From the NCBI GenBank assembly GCA_027924585.1, contig BSBM01000904.1, positions 14,199,501 to 14,263,500 on the forward strand: 64,000 nt of DNA. The letters run 5' to 3'. A program made the position numbers and the translations under genes. Below the pieces are notes generated by a model. That model was not told where the DNA came from, searched no databases, and saw nothing but the letters and a program-made list of their open reading frames with translations. Shown piece by piece: positions 37,000 through 48,720 of this stretch; within the stretch, counting starts at the first letter, position 1; every line of letters begins with the position of its first letter. This DNA comes from Larix kaempferi. Taxonomy: Eukaryota > Streptophyta > Pinopsida > Pinales > Pinaceae.

Positions 37000-37134
37000 C
37001 ATACTACAAAACATTAAAAAAAAGGACCCTGAACAGGCCAAACTTGGAACTTTTGAACAATGAAAAGCACAAGTGATTGTGCAACACTGGCGGCTCACTG
37101 AAGTCCAACTAAAGTGCAACTTTAGGTGGTAACA
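37000..37134 (-). mobile_element. Terminal fragment of an array-type LTR
   Basis: 135 bp nearly match the terminal part of the array LTRs (8865-8994), including aacaggccaaacttggaac and the end ggtggtaaca. The rest of that LTR is missing and no PPT follows, so it is a relic. Confidence 0.75.
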
Positions 37135-38902
37135 CACTCTTTTAATGAAAAAAGCTAAGATCAAGATAGATAAGAAAAACCTTTTAAAGAATGTGATCCG
37201 CTTTGTAGTAACCAAGGATTTTGAGTAGTTTGTCTTTTTGATGAGATGATAGTAAGATCTCTCCTTAGCTTTTCTTTGGATGAGATTTTGAGCACTTGTA
37301 GATCTTGTAATCACAAAAGTGCTAAAGAAAAATCTTGATGATGAAGCATGGGATAGATGCAGTTGAGCTCACACCCTTCTTCACTTTGGCAACACTTAAT
37401 GGAAACACAAACAACTCAAAGCACAAGTGAGATCAATAATACTAGTATGCCAGGAAAATCAAGATTAGATCAACAATGGTATAACTGACTACTTCTTGTT
37501 CATTTAGATCTTGATAAACTTTGCATAAATAATCAAGTTGAAAACTACAAATGATTACTCTTGCGTGCTAGAATGATAGCCTTCCTAAGCTAGCAATTGA
37601 TCAAAGAACTTGCAAATTAAGAGAAGGGTTTAGGAAGGTATCACCTCAACAAGAGATGAATTCACCACCAATGTAGAAAACTCATGGACCTCCAAAGTCT
37701 AATCTTTATTCCAATATGAAAGCAAAAACGTATTACAAATTTGTGCAGAGTTATCTTGCATAAACATCCATCCTAAACAATGGAGCAAGCCTCTGTATAT
37801 ATACAAAAACTAGCTACCAATGACCTAAGTCGAGTTTGGCATGAGAGAGAGCCAAGCATGCACATGAGCCAATGAGAGGAGAACACACATGCTTGTGATT
37901 GGAGTTAACTGAGCCTTGGGAAGGTAGGAGAGGGTGAGGTGGCCTCCACCTAGGCAAGGCGCCTCCCTTCCTTACCTTCCAACCATCACCAACCCACTCA
38001 ACAAGTGACAACTCACCCACACGTGAGAGAAGGAGGGCGCAAATCCCAAGAGAGAGTCTTCTGCAGTGCTCCGATGTTGATCTGAAATCAGGTGGGTGTG
38101 ATTGCAATCATCATAAAAGCTCAGTGCCATGTCACTTTGACTTTTATTTCATTCTATTTGGCCTTTTTTTGAGAGATTTGGATTATCTCCAAATTAATAT
38201 TTTTTGAATTTTTTAATTAATATTTCTCATTTATTGATTTTTTGAGAAAATATTAATTATGAGGCCAAATAAATGTCTGAAACTTAGGATAAGTGGGTTT
38301 GGGGTTTAACTAAGATTTTTGGCTTAGGAATTAAGCCTCCAATCATTTAAATCCACCCCCAAACCACTTAATTATTACAAATTAATTGAAAATTTAATAA
38401 TAAAATAATAAAAATTAAAAATCCAACGCGTCCGGTAAAACATTTTCGGACAACGTTTTAAACCACCTAGGGACCTAGGAAATGACCATATAACAGACTC
38501 ATAGTGTCTAGTAGGTTCATATTCAACTGTTGGACTCTAATAACCCCCCACGGCCTAACTGTCAAAATCAGGCATTCCAGCTTTGGAGGAAGCAGGAGAA
38601 AAACTCATCGATTATTACTCGACTAAAGGCAAAGCATAATCGACAAGTGAAAAAACTCCCTGGAATACCTTAGTTGACAGTCAAGTCTTAGGAAACCGAG
38701 CCACTTAAAACCCCTACTAGCACACTTTATTACAAAAAACCCCATGGGGCATGGTCATTTCAACACAAAAATAAAAATGGCTAGCCAAAATTGGCTAAGT
38801 CTGAAAAATTGAACCTCTGATACTTTGGATATGAACATGGATCATGTTCAAACACTGGCAGCTCAATGGAAGTTCAATTATTGTACAAAAAAGTTGGTAA
38901 CA
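37135..38902 (-). mobile_element. Long LTR, truncated (LTR_A)
   Basis: It resembles LTR0 more than the array LTRs: the ggtggcctccacc box (37938), the hairpin block at 38579-38670, a minus TATA-like tatata (37796-37802) followed by AATAAA, and the terminal gttggtaaca at 38902. The U5 side is truncated near 37135. On its right it abuts a 5'-truncated Copia, so the junction arose by deletion or recombination. Confidence 0.65.
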
Positions 38903-40075
38903 AGTAACTAGAAGGGTTTATTGTCCACAGAAAGGAGTCGAGTATGCATATTGAAAAAGGAACTGTATGGGCTCAAGCAAGCACCCCGTGCTTGGTATGG
39001 ACGGATAGACGGATTCCTGGTGAGTTTGGGATTTACCAAGAGTGATGCAGACCCCAACCTTTACTACAAGGTTGTGGATGATGAGCCATTGATTTTGGTA
39101 CTATATGTTGATGACCCGTTTCTCACTGGAAATGAGAAACTTATCGTATGGTGTAAGAAGAAACGCTCCTCTGAGTATGAAATGAAGGATCTTGGATTGA
39201 TGCATTACTTATTGGGATTAGAAGTATGGCAGAGGCAAAAGGAGATTTTCCTAGGTCAAGGAAAATACACCATAGATATTCTGAAGAGATTCGGAATGTT
39301 GGACTGCAAGTCCATGGCCACTCCAATGGATGCACATTTGAAGAAGATGAGAGATTCTTCTTCAGATTCAGATTTGATTGATCCTACTATGTATCGCTAG
39401 CTGATTGGGTCCTTGATGTATCTGACAAACACTAGACCAGATATATGTTTTGCTGTGAATGCTCTCAGCCAGTTCATGTGCGAGCCGAGGCAGATTCACT
39501 GGATTGCTGCAAAACATGTGTTCAAATACTTGCGTGGCACTGTGGGATATGGCCTGAGATATGCTTGAGAATGTGACCTGAGATTGCAAGGGTTTATAGA
39601 CTCAGATTGGGTCAGATGTGTTGCAGATAGGAAGAGTACTTCCGAATGTTGCTTCAGTTTGGGTTTTGCAGTGATTTCCTGGTGCAGCAGGAAGCAGAAC
39701 TCAATAGCACTCAGTACTGCAGAGGCCGAGTATATGGCTGCCAGTACAACAGCCCGAGAAGCAGTATGGCTTCGTAAACTCCTTACAGAATTGTTTGGCC
39801 AGAAACCAGAGCCAACCGTGATTCACTGTGATAACCAGAGCTGTGTGCAGATGTCAGTGAATCCTGTATTTCACGACAGGTCGAAGCATATAGAGATTCG
39901 ATATCACTTCATTCGTGATATGGTGCAGAAAGGTGCGGCCGAGTTACAGTATATTCTGACAGATGAACAGACTACAAATGTTCTCACCAAGCATCTTTCC
40001 AAGATGAAGTTCGAATACTTTCGCGAAAGACTTGGAGTAGAAGAGAATGTGTCCCTCCTTGAGAGGGAGAGATGA
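38903..40075 (+). pseudogene. Copia pol remnant: end of RT plus RNase H
   Basis: Conserved Copia RT motifs are seen: ELYGLKQAPRAWY and the catalytic YVDD (39104-39115). RNase H follows, with SDW and STAEAEY catalytic regions and a terminal HIEIRYHFIRD region. The frame from 38921 runs to 40075 but holds two stops, TAG at 39398-39400 and TGA at 39566-39568. The segment before 38921 is in another frame, indicating a frameshift. Gag, protease, integrase and the front of RT are absent. It lies antisense inside the CLC intron and cannot be active. Confidence 0.9.
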
Positions 40076-40094
40076 TATAGAGATGTTTTACCCT

Positions 40095-40735
40095 GCATTC
40101 ACCCAGGTGCCTCTACTCGTCCAGGTACTCAGCCATGTATGGGAGAAATCCCATCGGCGGATGAGTCGGATAGGCAGTAGATGGTCGGGTTCACCCAGGT
40201 GCCTCTACGCGTCCAGGTACTCAGCCAGGTAGGGGAGAAATCCCATCGGCAGATGAGTCGAATAGGCAGTAGATTGTTGGGTTCACCCAGGTGCCTCTAC
40301 TCGTCCAGGTACTCAGCCAGGTATGGGAGAAATCCCATCGGAAGATGAGTCGGACAGGCAGTAGATGGTCGGGTTCACCCAGGTGTCTCTACTCGTCCAG
40401 TTGCTCAGCCAGGTATGGGAGAAATCCCATTGGCAGATGAGTCGGACAGGCAGTAGATGGTCGGGTTCACACAGGTGCCTCTGCTCGTCCAGGTTCTCAG
40501 CCAGGTATGGGAGAAATCCCATCGGCAGATGAGATGGACAGGTAGTAGATGGTTGTGTGATGATTGCACAGGTACCTCTACTCGTTCAGGTTCTCGGCCA
40601 AGTATGGGAGTACCCCATCGGCAGATGAGACGAACATGTAGTAGATGGTTGTGCACATTTACTCGTCCAGGTTCTCAGCTAGGTATGGGAGGATCCCATC
40701 GGCAGATGAGATGGACAGCTAGCAGATGGTAAGAT
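40095..40735. repeat. 92-bp minisatellite in Copia 3' region
   Basis: gggag of the gggagaaatccc motif recurs at 40141, 40233, 40325, 40417 and 40509, exactly 92 bp apart, then at 40606 and 40687 with spacings 97 and 81. Seven diverging copies lie between the end of pol and the PPT. Each unit has the self-complementary gggagaaatccc and ends with a cagtagatggt block. Confidence 0.9.
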
Positions 40736-40943
40736 CCTATCTCTCAGACATCTAGGTAGGATGAGAGACTCTCTTGGACTCGCCGAAGGACTGGTGGAGT
40801 TGATGCATGATGACACTTCTCGAAGGACTGAGACTGTGTTGACAACCTTCAGTACGTATAGAGATGATGGAGACAGTATAGATGTACAGATGAAACCCAG
40901 ATGATCATGATGCTGATGAAGACCGAAGAATACCTTCCTCGTT

Positions 40944-41499
40944 GAGAGGGAGTGTTGGATTTTGTGCAACTTCGGAAGATATTATTATTGTATTTTTATT
41001 GTACTTGATTGTACCTCCTAAGGGAGATGAACTTGATGTAATTAATTATGTAAAACCATTGAAAGAATCAATGTAAACCTTGGGATGAAAGGCAAGCAAA
41101 AGAAAAATTAAAATAAAATTATTTATTGCTCCCCAAGAGAAGTCGGCCCAGTTAGGGAAATTTCCAATTTGGCACTTGTATAAATAAGAGGTAAAGTGCA
41201 CCTCATTATTCACTCACTCACTTCACACAAGTTTGCATCACTTGGAGAGAGAAGCTTGCACCTGCGGAAGGAGAAGACTATTTTGGGGTTTCTATCTTTG
41301 GAAAGCATTTCCATCTTTTCTCTCTCATCATTGTACTTTGTTCTCGGAATTATCATCTCTATACGAAGGTTGCTGGGTTTTCTCCCGTTTGGGTTTCCCA
41401 GGATAAAATCTTGTGTTATTGTTTTGTGCTTTGCCTTTCTTCTAGTGATCCTATTTATGCATTTGAATTATTATGCTATGAATGTATGAAAAACTAACA
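40944..41499 (+). repeat. Copia PPT and 3' LTR
   Basis: PPT gagagggag (40944-40952) precedes a 547-bp LTR running from TGTTGGATTT (40953) to AACTAACA (41499). A TATA box tataaata is at 41179-41186, with gtcggccc at 41142-41149 upstream of it. The 5' half of the element is deleted, so the target duplication cannot be checked. The 97-codon ORF at 41196 is U5 sequence without a known domain. Confidence 0.82.
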
Positions 41500-44400
41500 A
41501 TTACTACACCAAGAATATATTTTCCCTTTCGGTACTTCGGTAGAGCGAGGTGGGTTAGTATTGATTTCTTTGGCAAAAATACTTTGAAAAAAAAAGACTT
41601 GCTTGATATGTAAAGTATACTACCTGCGAAAATAAGAAATCAAGTGTTCCTACGTCCTGAGTGAGTTTGAAGGCTGATATTTGGATCGGACACTTCAAAC
41701 ATTAAATTTTAACTCTAGATTGGTTTATTTAAACAAGAAATAAAATTGGTTAGAAAAAATCACACCATAAAAAATGTGAATCCCCCCAGGGGGGATGGGG
41801 TGTGGGCGCTGGGTAGCCCACTTGCTCTTCTTTTATTTATAATTTACAATGAATTTTGGAAGCAAGAAATGATTTGGATCTTTATAGATTTAGATCCGTA
41901 AGCTCACAAAATTGTAAGTGTAAGTTGCCCAGCGAAACTAGGAAGCTCTGGGAAGCCTTGGATTGGCCTCAAACTCGAAATTTTCCTACTAAAGTCCAAA
42001 AAACCTGCTAAAAACAAATTTAGGACAACGAACGAATTAGTGTTAGAAAATGCCCAAAATCACTTTTAAAAGTGATTTGGGCAACTGCAAAAATTTCGAA
42101 AAAAATTTAGGGTAATCTCCTAGTAAAAAATTGAAAGAAAATGACTCGAAAGGACAAGTCCTTTTGAGGATCTTGGCTTGCTTTTGAGGGAATCCAATGA
42201 AGCACTTTTTTTAATTTTCCAAATAGACTTTTAAAGCACAAACTAACTTCTACTTCAAGCCTTGAACTTTTGCTATGAAATGACTTGCATAAAGTGAAGC
42301 TAGCTAAGTTAGATCTAGTAGAATGAAGCTTTAAAATGCAAGATCTAAATAATATATCAGATCTAAAATAAAATATAACTTTTGGAATAATAGATCTGAA
42401 AGTAACCAAGAAAAATTTGCGTTTGTTGAAGGAGAAGGAGAGATAGGCCCGATGCCGGATGAGAATAACTATAGAAGCCTTCGGTGGAATGTTATTGGAC
42501 TAAGCAACATGAATGTTCCTGAAGAGAGGGTGAACAATCTTGTTCAAACTCCTATCCAATGGTTACCTGCAGCTACTCATAAGACACTTGCAAAAAGGTT
42601 TGTGAGATCTAGTTACTCATGCATAAAAAAAACTAGAGAAGCATAATAATAACCTTATTAAAATGCCGGATCTATACCTTTAAACATGTATGAGAAAAAA
42701 GAAAGCAAATAATAAACTTATTAAATACCTTCTTCCTATCAATTGAGAACAACCCTACCAAGGCTAGATCCACAACACAAGAGTGCAAGAAAACATTAAT
42801 CAGTACAGGTTACCTCAAACATGCATAACCATGATCATCCAACCAACACACTACACCAATGAGCCTCCAAAGCTTTTGCTTTTATTCCAACAGTGAAAAG
42901 ATAGTACACAGTTACAATATGCAAGCAATCCTCTCAACACAATTCCAACTAGCTTGAATGGATAAGAGAGCTTGTTCTTATAGCAAATGAGAGAAGGTAG
43001 GGCACAATCTTCAACTAGATGGGCGCAATCCTTGATTTGGCATGAAGAGGGCGTGAGCTTTAGTTTCATGAGATAGTCATGGGATATGTTGGACGTAAAC
43101 TCCATAAGGAGGCGCCACATCTCCATAAGGAGATGCACCCTTACCTACATGCCTTACCAACCCATACATCACTCACCACATACCATAATCGCCCATGAGA
43201 GGGATGGGGCGCATCTTCACTTGACATGACTCATATATCCTTTGACTTGACATTATCACATGTGCCTTTATTCATTAGTTGAGCCGCCTTTCACTTGACA
43301 TGGCATGCCAACTCATTTGGCACATGCCCATTGACTTTTTTTTTAATATTTTTTATTTTTCCTTTGGTGCATTTTGACCTTTTTTAGCATTTATTTGTCA
43401 GTTTGTCCCAGAGACGGCGTAGTCACCCGGAACATGGGGAAAGTGGGTCCTTGGGTAAAGAGGATGCTCTGAGTGTGAAAACAAGCATCCCCACTCCAAA
43501 ATACGCCTCCATATCACTCTTTTATTACAATTTGAAAATTTCCAGTTAAACCATTAAAAAATGGTCTAGTTTTACGGAAAAAATGATTTTCTTCAGAAAT
43601 AAAAAAAAACTTAGGGCAACCTAGCACATGTCCATACGATTCAATTTTAATATCTAGCATAGTAATATACATTGACACTTGAACTCTAATAACCTCCTAA
43701 GACCGAGAAACTAAGTTGCGAGGGTACTTGGGTACTGGGACGGGTACGGGTACGGGTACGCCACTTTTTGATACAGGGTACTTGGGTACGTCGGGGTACT
43801 GTAGATATATATATATATATATATTAAATTTTCAAGTTTATAAATTATATTCTATATTAATATTTATTATTAAGTTTTTCTTTGTTCAATGTTCATTGTT
43901 CAACAAGTAAACAGTAAACTCCAACACACATTGGCATTGCACATTGCTTGAAATTCAATTGCATATTGATATCGATATGAATCATCATGATGATATATGT
44001 CCATTTTCATACTACATCCAAAATTTGACAAATGGCATTTGCCATATTTTCGAACATGAAATACAAAATACAAAAATACTATTTAAATACTAAACATCAT
44101 AGTTGATTTCAGATTTGGCTTCCTCAAGCCATCTATGCTAGACCAATAGCATATGCAACATCACTGTATACATCTAATTTGAATATGTGATGTAAGAATT
44201 GTTGAGACATGAATCATGATACATATGCCTTGAAATGCCTCAAAGGCTGAAAGTTATTTGAAGAAGAATAGTTTGGCTTGTGTAAGGAGCTTGTTGCACT
44301 AACCTGAGATTACAGGTTTATTATTTTATAACAACGTAACTACGTAAGTATGTCTATTGCTATTCAGAAATTGTGTAATAGCAGATTGAGATAATGCGTT

Positions 44401-45117
44401 TATTCATGTTGTGGAAGTCATTGGACCAACTGGCTGCACACTTGGACATCTTTGGGAGAGGGCCCCACCTTACCCTACCCCTTCTTCACTTCAAAACTTT
44501 AAAAAAAATTGGATTTTGAAGTCCACAGGCTAAGATTTATGGGCCAAAAGTACCCCCGAAGTACCCAAAATCAGGGTACTTTGCCTTTTTTGGAGTACCA
44601 GTACCCGACTGGACAGTGCAAGGTACCGGGTACTTGGGCAAGGTACCGGGTACTTCTTGGGTACTCCTAGGAGTACCCGTTCCCGTACCGGGTACTCCAG
44701 TACGGGTACCCGGTACTGGTACGCGTGCCCAGTACTGGTACGTGTGCCCGACCCCCCGGTACGGGTACCATGGCTACTTAGCCGAGAAATCATGTCGACC
44801 ACCCCAACTTTGGAGGTGTGAGTGAAAAACTCGAAAATTATAAGTCGTTTGTTCAACAACATATAATTGACAAGGGAAAAAACACTCTGGGCTAGTCGGA
44901 CTGATAACTAAGTCATAGGAAATCCGAGTCCTTCACAAAACCATCATGCTATGACATTTTTTACAATTTCCCCGCAGGACATGGACATGTGATTTTATTT
45001 TAGAAAAGGGCCAAGGTGGTCTGCTAGGACTTCTGATCTTCTGATTATGAACAAATAAACTTGTTCTATCTTCACAGGCTCACTTGAAATCACCTAAGTG
45101 CAACTCAGCTGATAACA
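41500..45117 (-). mobile_element. Long LTR (LTR_B), split by a hAT-type element
   Basis: It is related to the array LTRs. It has the GC palindrome aatccccccaggggggat (41779-41796), a minus TATA-like gctataag (42977-42984), AATAAA about 85 nt further on, the gatgctctgag..gcatcccc block (about 43462-43490) and the end tgataaca (45117). The U5 side is missing at 41500, where Copia abuts. The LTR is interrupted at 43711-44781. There is no intact coding sequence. Confidence 0.7.
43711..44781. mobile_element. Non-autonomous hAT-type element, 1,071 bp
   Basis: The target duplication CCGAGAAA is at 43703-43710 and 44782-44789. Ends are CTAAGTTGCGAGGGTAC and, inverted, CTAAGTAGCCATGGTAC. Dense gggtac/gtaccc motifs fill both subterminal zones (43722-43805 and 44545-44770). 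The interior is AT-rich with an (AT)n run near 43806 and no transposase. The terminal CTAAGTTGC is shared with the 366-bp element at 4900-5265. Confidence 0.87.
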
Positions 45118-45305
45118 TGACCAAACTGGAAACATTTTTACCAAGTCCTTGGGTCTTGACAAATATAATTTTTTTAGGATAACCTTGGTGTAGTTAGTAG
45201 ATTGACCATTAAGGGAGGGTGTGAAATTAAATGTCAGAAAAATAATGGTTAATTAGATATTAGGCATAGACATTAATAAAGTCATTTTGACTACATGATT
45301 AGAGC
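45118..45305. other. CLC intron, nothing recognised
   Basis: A short stretch between LTR_B and a LINE tail. No motif or coding sequence is supported. Confidence 0.5.
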
Positions 45306-45800
45306 ATGATTTTCTATTTTTTAGGGAATCTCAGAACTCTATCCATTTTCTTCTATTTCCTGGTTCATAGATGTTTGGCACTATACATGAGGGAAGCCTT
45401 TAAACTTAGATCTTGCTCATTCCACCCACCCCTACCCAAACTAGAACCCATTCAGTCGATTACAACTTTCTTTCCAGTGCTTCTAGCAGACTAAGGTACC
45501 AAGAGACAAGTAGACAACGCCTTCCATGCTCGACCAGCAAGACCCTTACAGACATGTTGCCTCAAATCTCCAGACAATTCATAAAGCACCAGCAGTCAGA
45601 CTCAGGATACCTCCTCTAAATCTCGGCCGTAGGTTGCAATATCTTGACAAGAGACATTTCTCAGACCAGATCTTCCTATTCTTCTAGTTCATCTGACCAG
45701 TCATCATGAGGAATTTATTCCCTACAACCTCGAATGTTAGAAGAGAATATTAGGGGAGGTTGATCGCTCCCTAGGTGAGTCATCCCCCTGGTTATTTTGG
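45306..45800 (+). pseudogene. LINE 3' end remnant
   Basis: A plus frame contains RCLALYMREAFKLR, like the last residues of a group of plant LINE ORF2 proteins, followed by C-rich non-coding sequence like a LINE 3' UTR. Only the tail is present. Assignment rests on one motif, and the exact end is unclear. Confidence 0.45.
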
Positions 45801-46385
45801 TGTTTTTGGTCTTCGGCTCTCAGTAGTACTTGCATGTACTTACACTATTGATTTGTTTCCCTGCTCCATGCTCTTAAGCTTAAAACTTTGATCTTCCACA
45901 GCATAGTCTAGTTTTGATTATATCATGATTTTCTAGGAGTGGCCTTTGTGCTCCCACTTTGTATCTCACACTATTGTACCTTGCAGTCTCATTGACCTAT
46001 TTATTGTCATTTGTCGAACATTAACAAAAAGATCTTATCTTATCTCTCTCTTTCTTGGAAATCTTATTTACAGAATAACTAAAATATTTAGGAAAACAGT
46101 ATCCTATTTCAACATGTAAAAAGTAGGCATGACTAGATTTTTGTTCGAAGAACCTAATTATTAGGATGAAAGTAGTGAAGATATCAAAAGCTGTAGGAAA
46201 GCAAAAGATTGAAATTCTTTTTCCTTCTCTCTACTGGACACCTTATTGTACATTCTCTTCCCGCTTTGTTTTCCAAAAGAGGCAACATGGATCGTGCCCC
46301 TTCATTTTAATTGTTTTTCTTTCACTAACTGTCTAAAAGCATGGAAGAAGGTAAAAACATTTATGTGCAAAATATTGTGACATAC
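45801..46385 (-). other. CLC intron, nothing recognised
   Basis: AT-rich sequence up to the donor at 46385. No repeat boundary, RNA or ORF with a domain is seen. Confidence 0.5.
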
Positions 46386-46852
46386 CAATGCATATGCTTG
46401 GGGTGGTGCTACTTCTAATGCGTCGAGGTGAAACAATGGGTTTGCATGAGTCACAGCATAGCTAGCAAGCTTCCCATATGCAGAGCCTAATGCTGCACCA
46501 ATGAAAAGAGAGGGAGCATAGTATCCTCCCACTAGTCCTGATGCACGGCTCAAAGATGTTGCTACTATCTTTGCACCAACCAACTGAAGCAATAAATCAG
46601 CAGGAGGGGACTTCTGTAATGGTTGTGATTCCAACAGTATATCAACATTCTCAAATCCCCAGTAAAGAACTTCAGGATATGCTAGTGCTATTAAACCCAC
46701 AGATATACCCCCTAAAGGAGGAAGTAATGTAGCTGGAACACCTGTGATTTCCAGTAGAGCATTGGAAGCTGTCATGGCAAATGTTGTGGTCTTAGACAAC
46801 ACAACTGAAACTAATCCAGATAGGATCCCAAGTTGTAGATACAATGGCAGTT
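46386..46852 (-). CDS. CLC-E: CLC-e type channel, membrane-core exon
   Basis: It runs from acceptor ctgcag (46853-46858) to donor TTG|gtatg (46385-46384); 467 bp, entering in phase 1 and leaving in phase 0, in frame with both neighbours. It encodes ELPLYLQLGILSG, the segment ALAYPEVLYWGFENVDILLE, and the CLC signature GLVGGYYAPSLFIGAALG, whose G-x-F/Y-x-P type loop helps form the anion site. Several hydrophobic helices are apparent. The following intron is 10,723 bp and carries SINE, Copia, LTR, hAT and LINE sequence. The preceding intron is only 157 bp. No stop or frameshift is present, so this part of the gene looks functional. Confidence 0.9.
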
Positions 46853-47009
46853 CTGCAGAACAAATCATTTATTAGATAAGGAAACCCAGGAGATGAACCT
46901 TTTCCAACCACTTTAGATTGAATTCCCTGTTTTTATTTCAAAACAAGGAAATCCTTCAAGGCTCGGTTTCAAACAATTTGCATGAAAAAGCATCTACCAT
47001 GAGAATTAC

Positions 47010-47210
47010 CTGCTGGGGAACGGAACTCATATACAGGAATTGTAAAAGCTGGGTCTGAACCAAGGCCAGCTTGTGATATTACAGATGCTATTACTGCACT
47101 CAGTATCACCATTGAGGTTGTATTTGTGAGTGAAGGAGAAAAATCTGCAGATGAAGGCCATAAAACTGATTCCACAGCAAAGAAGCATCCAGCAACAGGT
47201 GCATTAAAAC
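47010..47210 (-). CDS. CLC-E: CLC-e type channel, exon with GFNAPVAGCFFAVE
   Basis: The exon is 201 bp, with acceptor tttgcag before 47210 and donor GCAG|gtaatt after 47010. With one base from the upstream exon it reads GFNAPVAGCFFAVESVLWPS, a conserved CLC segment just after the G-K/P-EGP gating loop, then NTTSMVILSAVIASVISQAG and the segment leading into ELPLYL of the next exon. The preceding exons (transit peptide, GSGIP and GxEGP loops) should lie at higher coordinates. I could not recognise them between 47211 and 52353, so the upstream intron is probably also very long or extends out of the window. Confidence 0.88.
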
Positions 47211-47927
47211 CTGCAAATCACAATAAAGTCACTCAATAAAAACCACACAAAGATTTGAATTCTATACAGAAAAGCCACTGAATTACTTTCCTTTTCCGTC
47301 TAATCTATGCTACAAGACATATTATATGACTTCAATGACATATGTTAAAATTTCTGAATGCAGTTTCACAATTTCAATCTAGTCAGTATGAACATCAGGA
47401 TAAATATATTTCAGATGACTACTTGTCAGGACATGAGCATATCTGCTTCACAAAAAATATTGTCCATAGCAAATATTTGCTATTTTGTAAGAGTGCCTTT
47501 GTGTCTCTGTTTAAATGTTTGTGTCTGTAAAGATATATACACCATATGTATGTGAAAAATCATTCTTAATATTGTATAAATATGAACATGTATCTGGACT
47601 CTGTATATCTTTGTGTATAAACATATAAACATTCATCTGTTTGTACATATGCATACATAAACTAGTAGAAACTCACAAATTGCCATGTTGGTCATACCAG
47701 TTGGAGATACATTGCATGTGCCAAGCAACCAATGGTGAACACTGAAGACATAATAAGATAAAGATAAGATAATTTTATAAATGTCCAACAAATGACTACA
47801 AAAGAAGGTCAATGTGACTAAAAGATACATCCAATGTGAATACAATGTGGGAGTGCAAAAGCTACTCCTAGGTAATGCTGAAAGCAAAAGAAAAGGTGCA
47901 GCATAGATAACTGCCTAGCTAAGTTAA

Positions 47928-48180
47928 TCACTAGGTCTAACCAAAAGATCTAGCCAAAAGATATATAACAGCATCATGGGTGCAATGATACAATGTGAGA
48001 ATCCAAGACTAGGAGACTTGACACCACAGTGTTGAGAGAGAGAGAGAGATCACTAGGTCTAACCAAAAGATCTAGCCAAAAGATATATAACAGCATCATA
48101 GGTGCAATGATACAATGTGAGAATCTAAGACTAGGAGACTTGACACCACAGTGTTGAGAGAGAGAGAGAGAGAGAGAGAT
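47928..48180. repeat. 122-bp tandem duplication with GA microsatellite
   Basis: The segment starting tcactaggtctaacc at 47928 repeats at 48050. Each copy ends in a (ga)n run, the second longer. The ORFs through here are low-complexity readings of this tract and are not called as genes. Confidence 0.85.
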
Positions 48181-48720
48181 GAGGATGATTTCAAGGTCTC
48201 TTGGCCTTGATGATTGAGGGGTGAGGGGAGTGACTGGGGTAGTGGCTCGTTGATGGAGTTGTTGGGCACCATAGTGGAATCTGATTGTACGATCCTTGGG
48301 GGCATGTAGGGTGAGGGAGCCTTGCTCTTCTACCATCCAAGGTTGAAGGAAAGAAGCCCCAAATAGAACCCTGGCTGCTCTGCTAAAGCTGTGAGTTAGT
48401 TCGAAGGGTAAGAGGTGCCCCACTATAAATCTATCTAGAGCTGTTCTAACTATCACTATGATGATGTGTGGTTTGAGTCCTGGTCCAACATCTTCGAACT
48501 AGCCTCCAGAATATTGGTCCGCCACCCAGGAGGGCGGGTCGAGAGGAGACCCAATGTCTCACCACTATATGGTATGGAATACTCTAAAGATCTACTGGAC
48601 ATTTGTTACCCCAATTTGATAGGGAAACATGAGAGTATGAGGTGATCCTCCTGGTAGTCACATGGTAGGGCAGGACATGCAAGAACTGAGATTTGTGGCT
48701 AAGTATCTCACTGATGAAGC

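Noticed and set aside
40095-40735. Regular repeat that could suggest a CRISPR array
   Set aside because: There are no unique spacers between short repeats; whole 92-bp units are repeated, and it lies in a Copia element of a plant genome.
41196-41489. 97-codon plus ORF with hydrophobic residues
   Set aside because: It lies wholly in the R/U5 part of the Copia LTR and has no known domain.
47974-48456. 160-codon minus ORF
   Set aside because: Much of it translates the 122-bp duplication and GA microsatellite; no recognisable domain.
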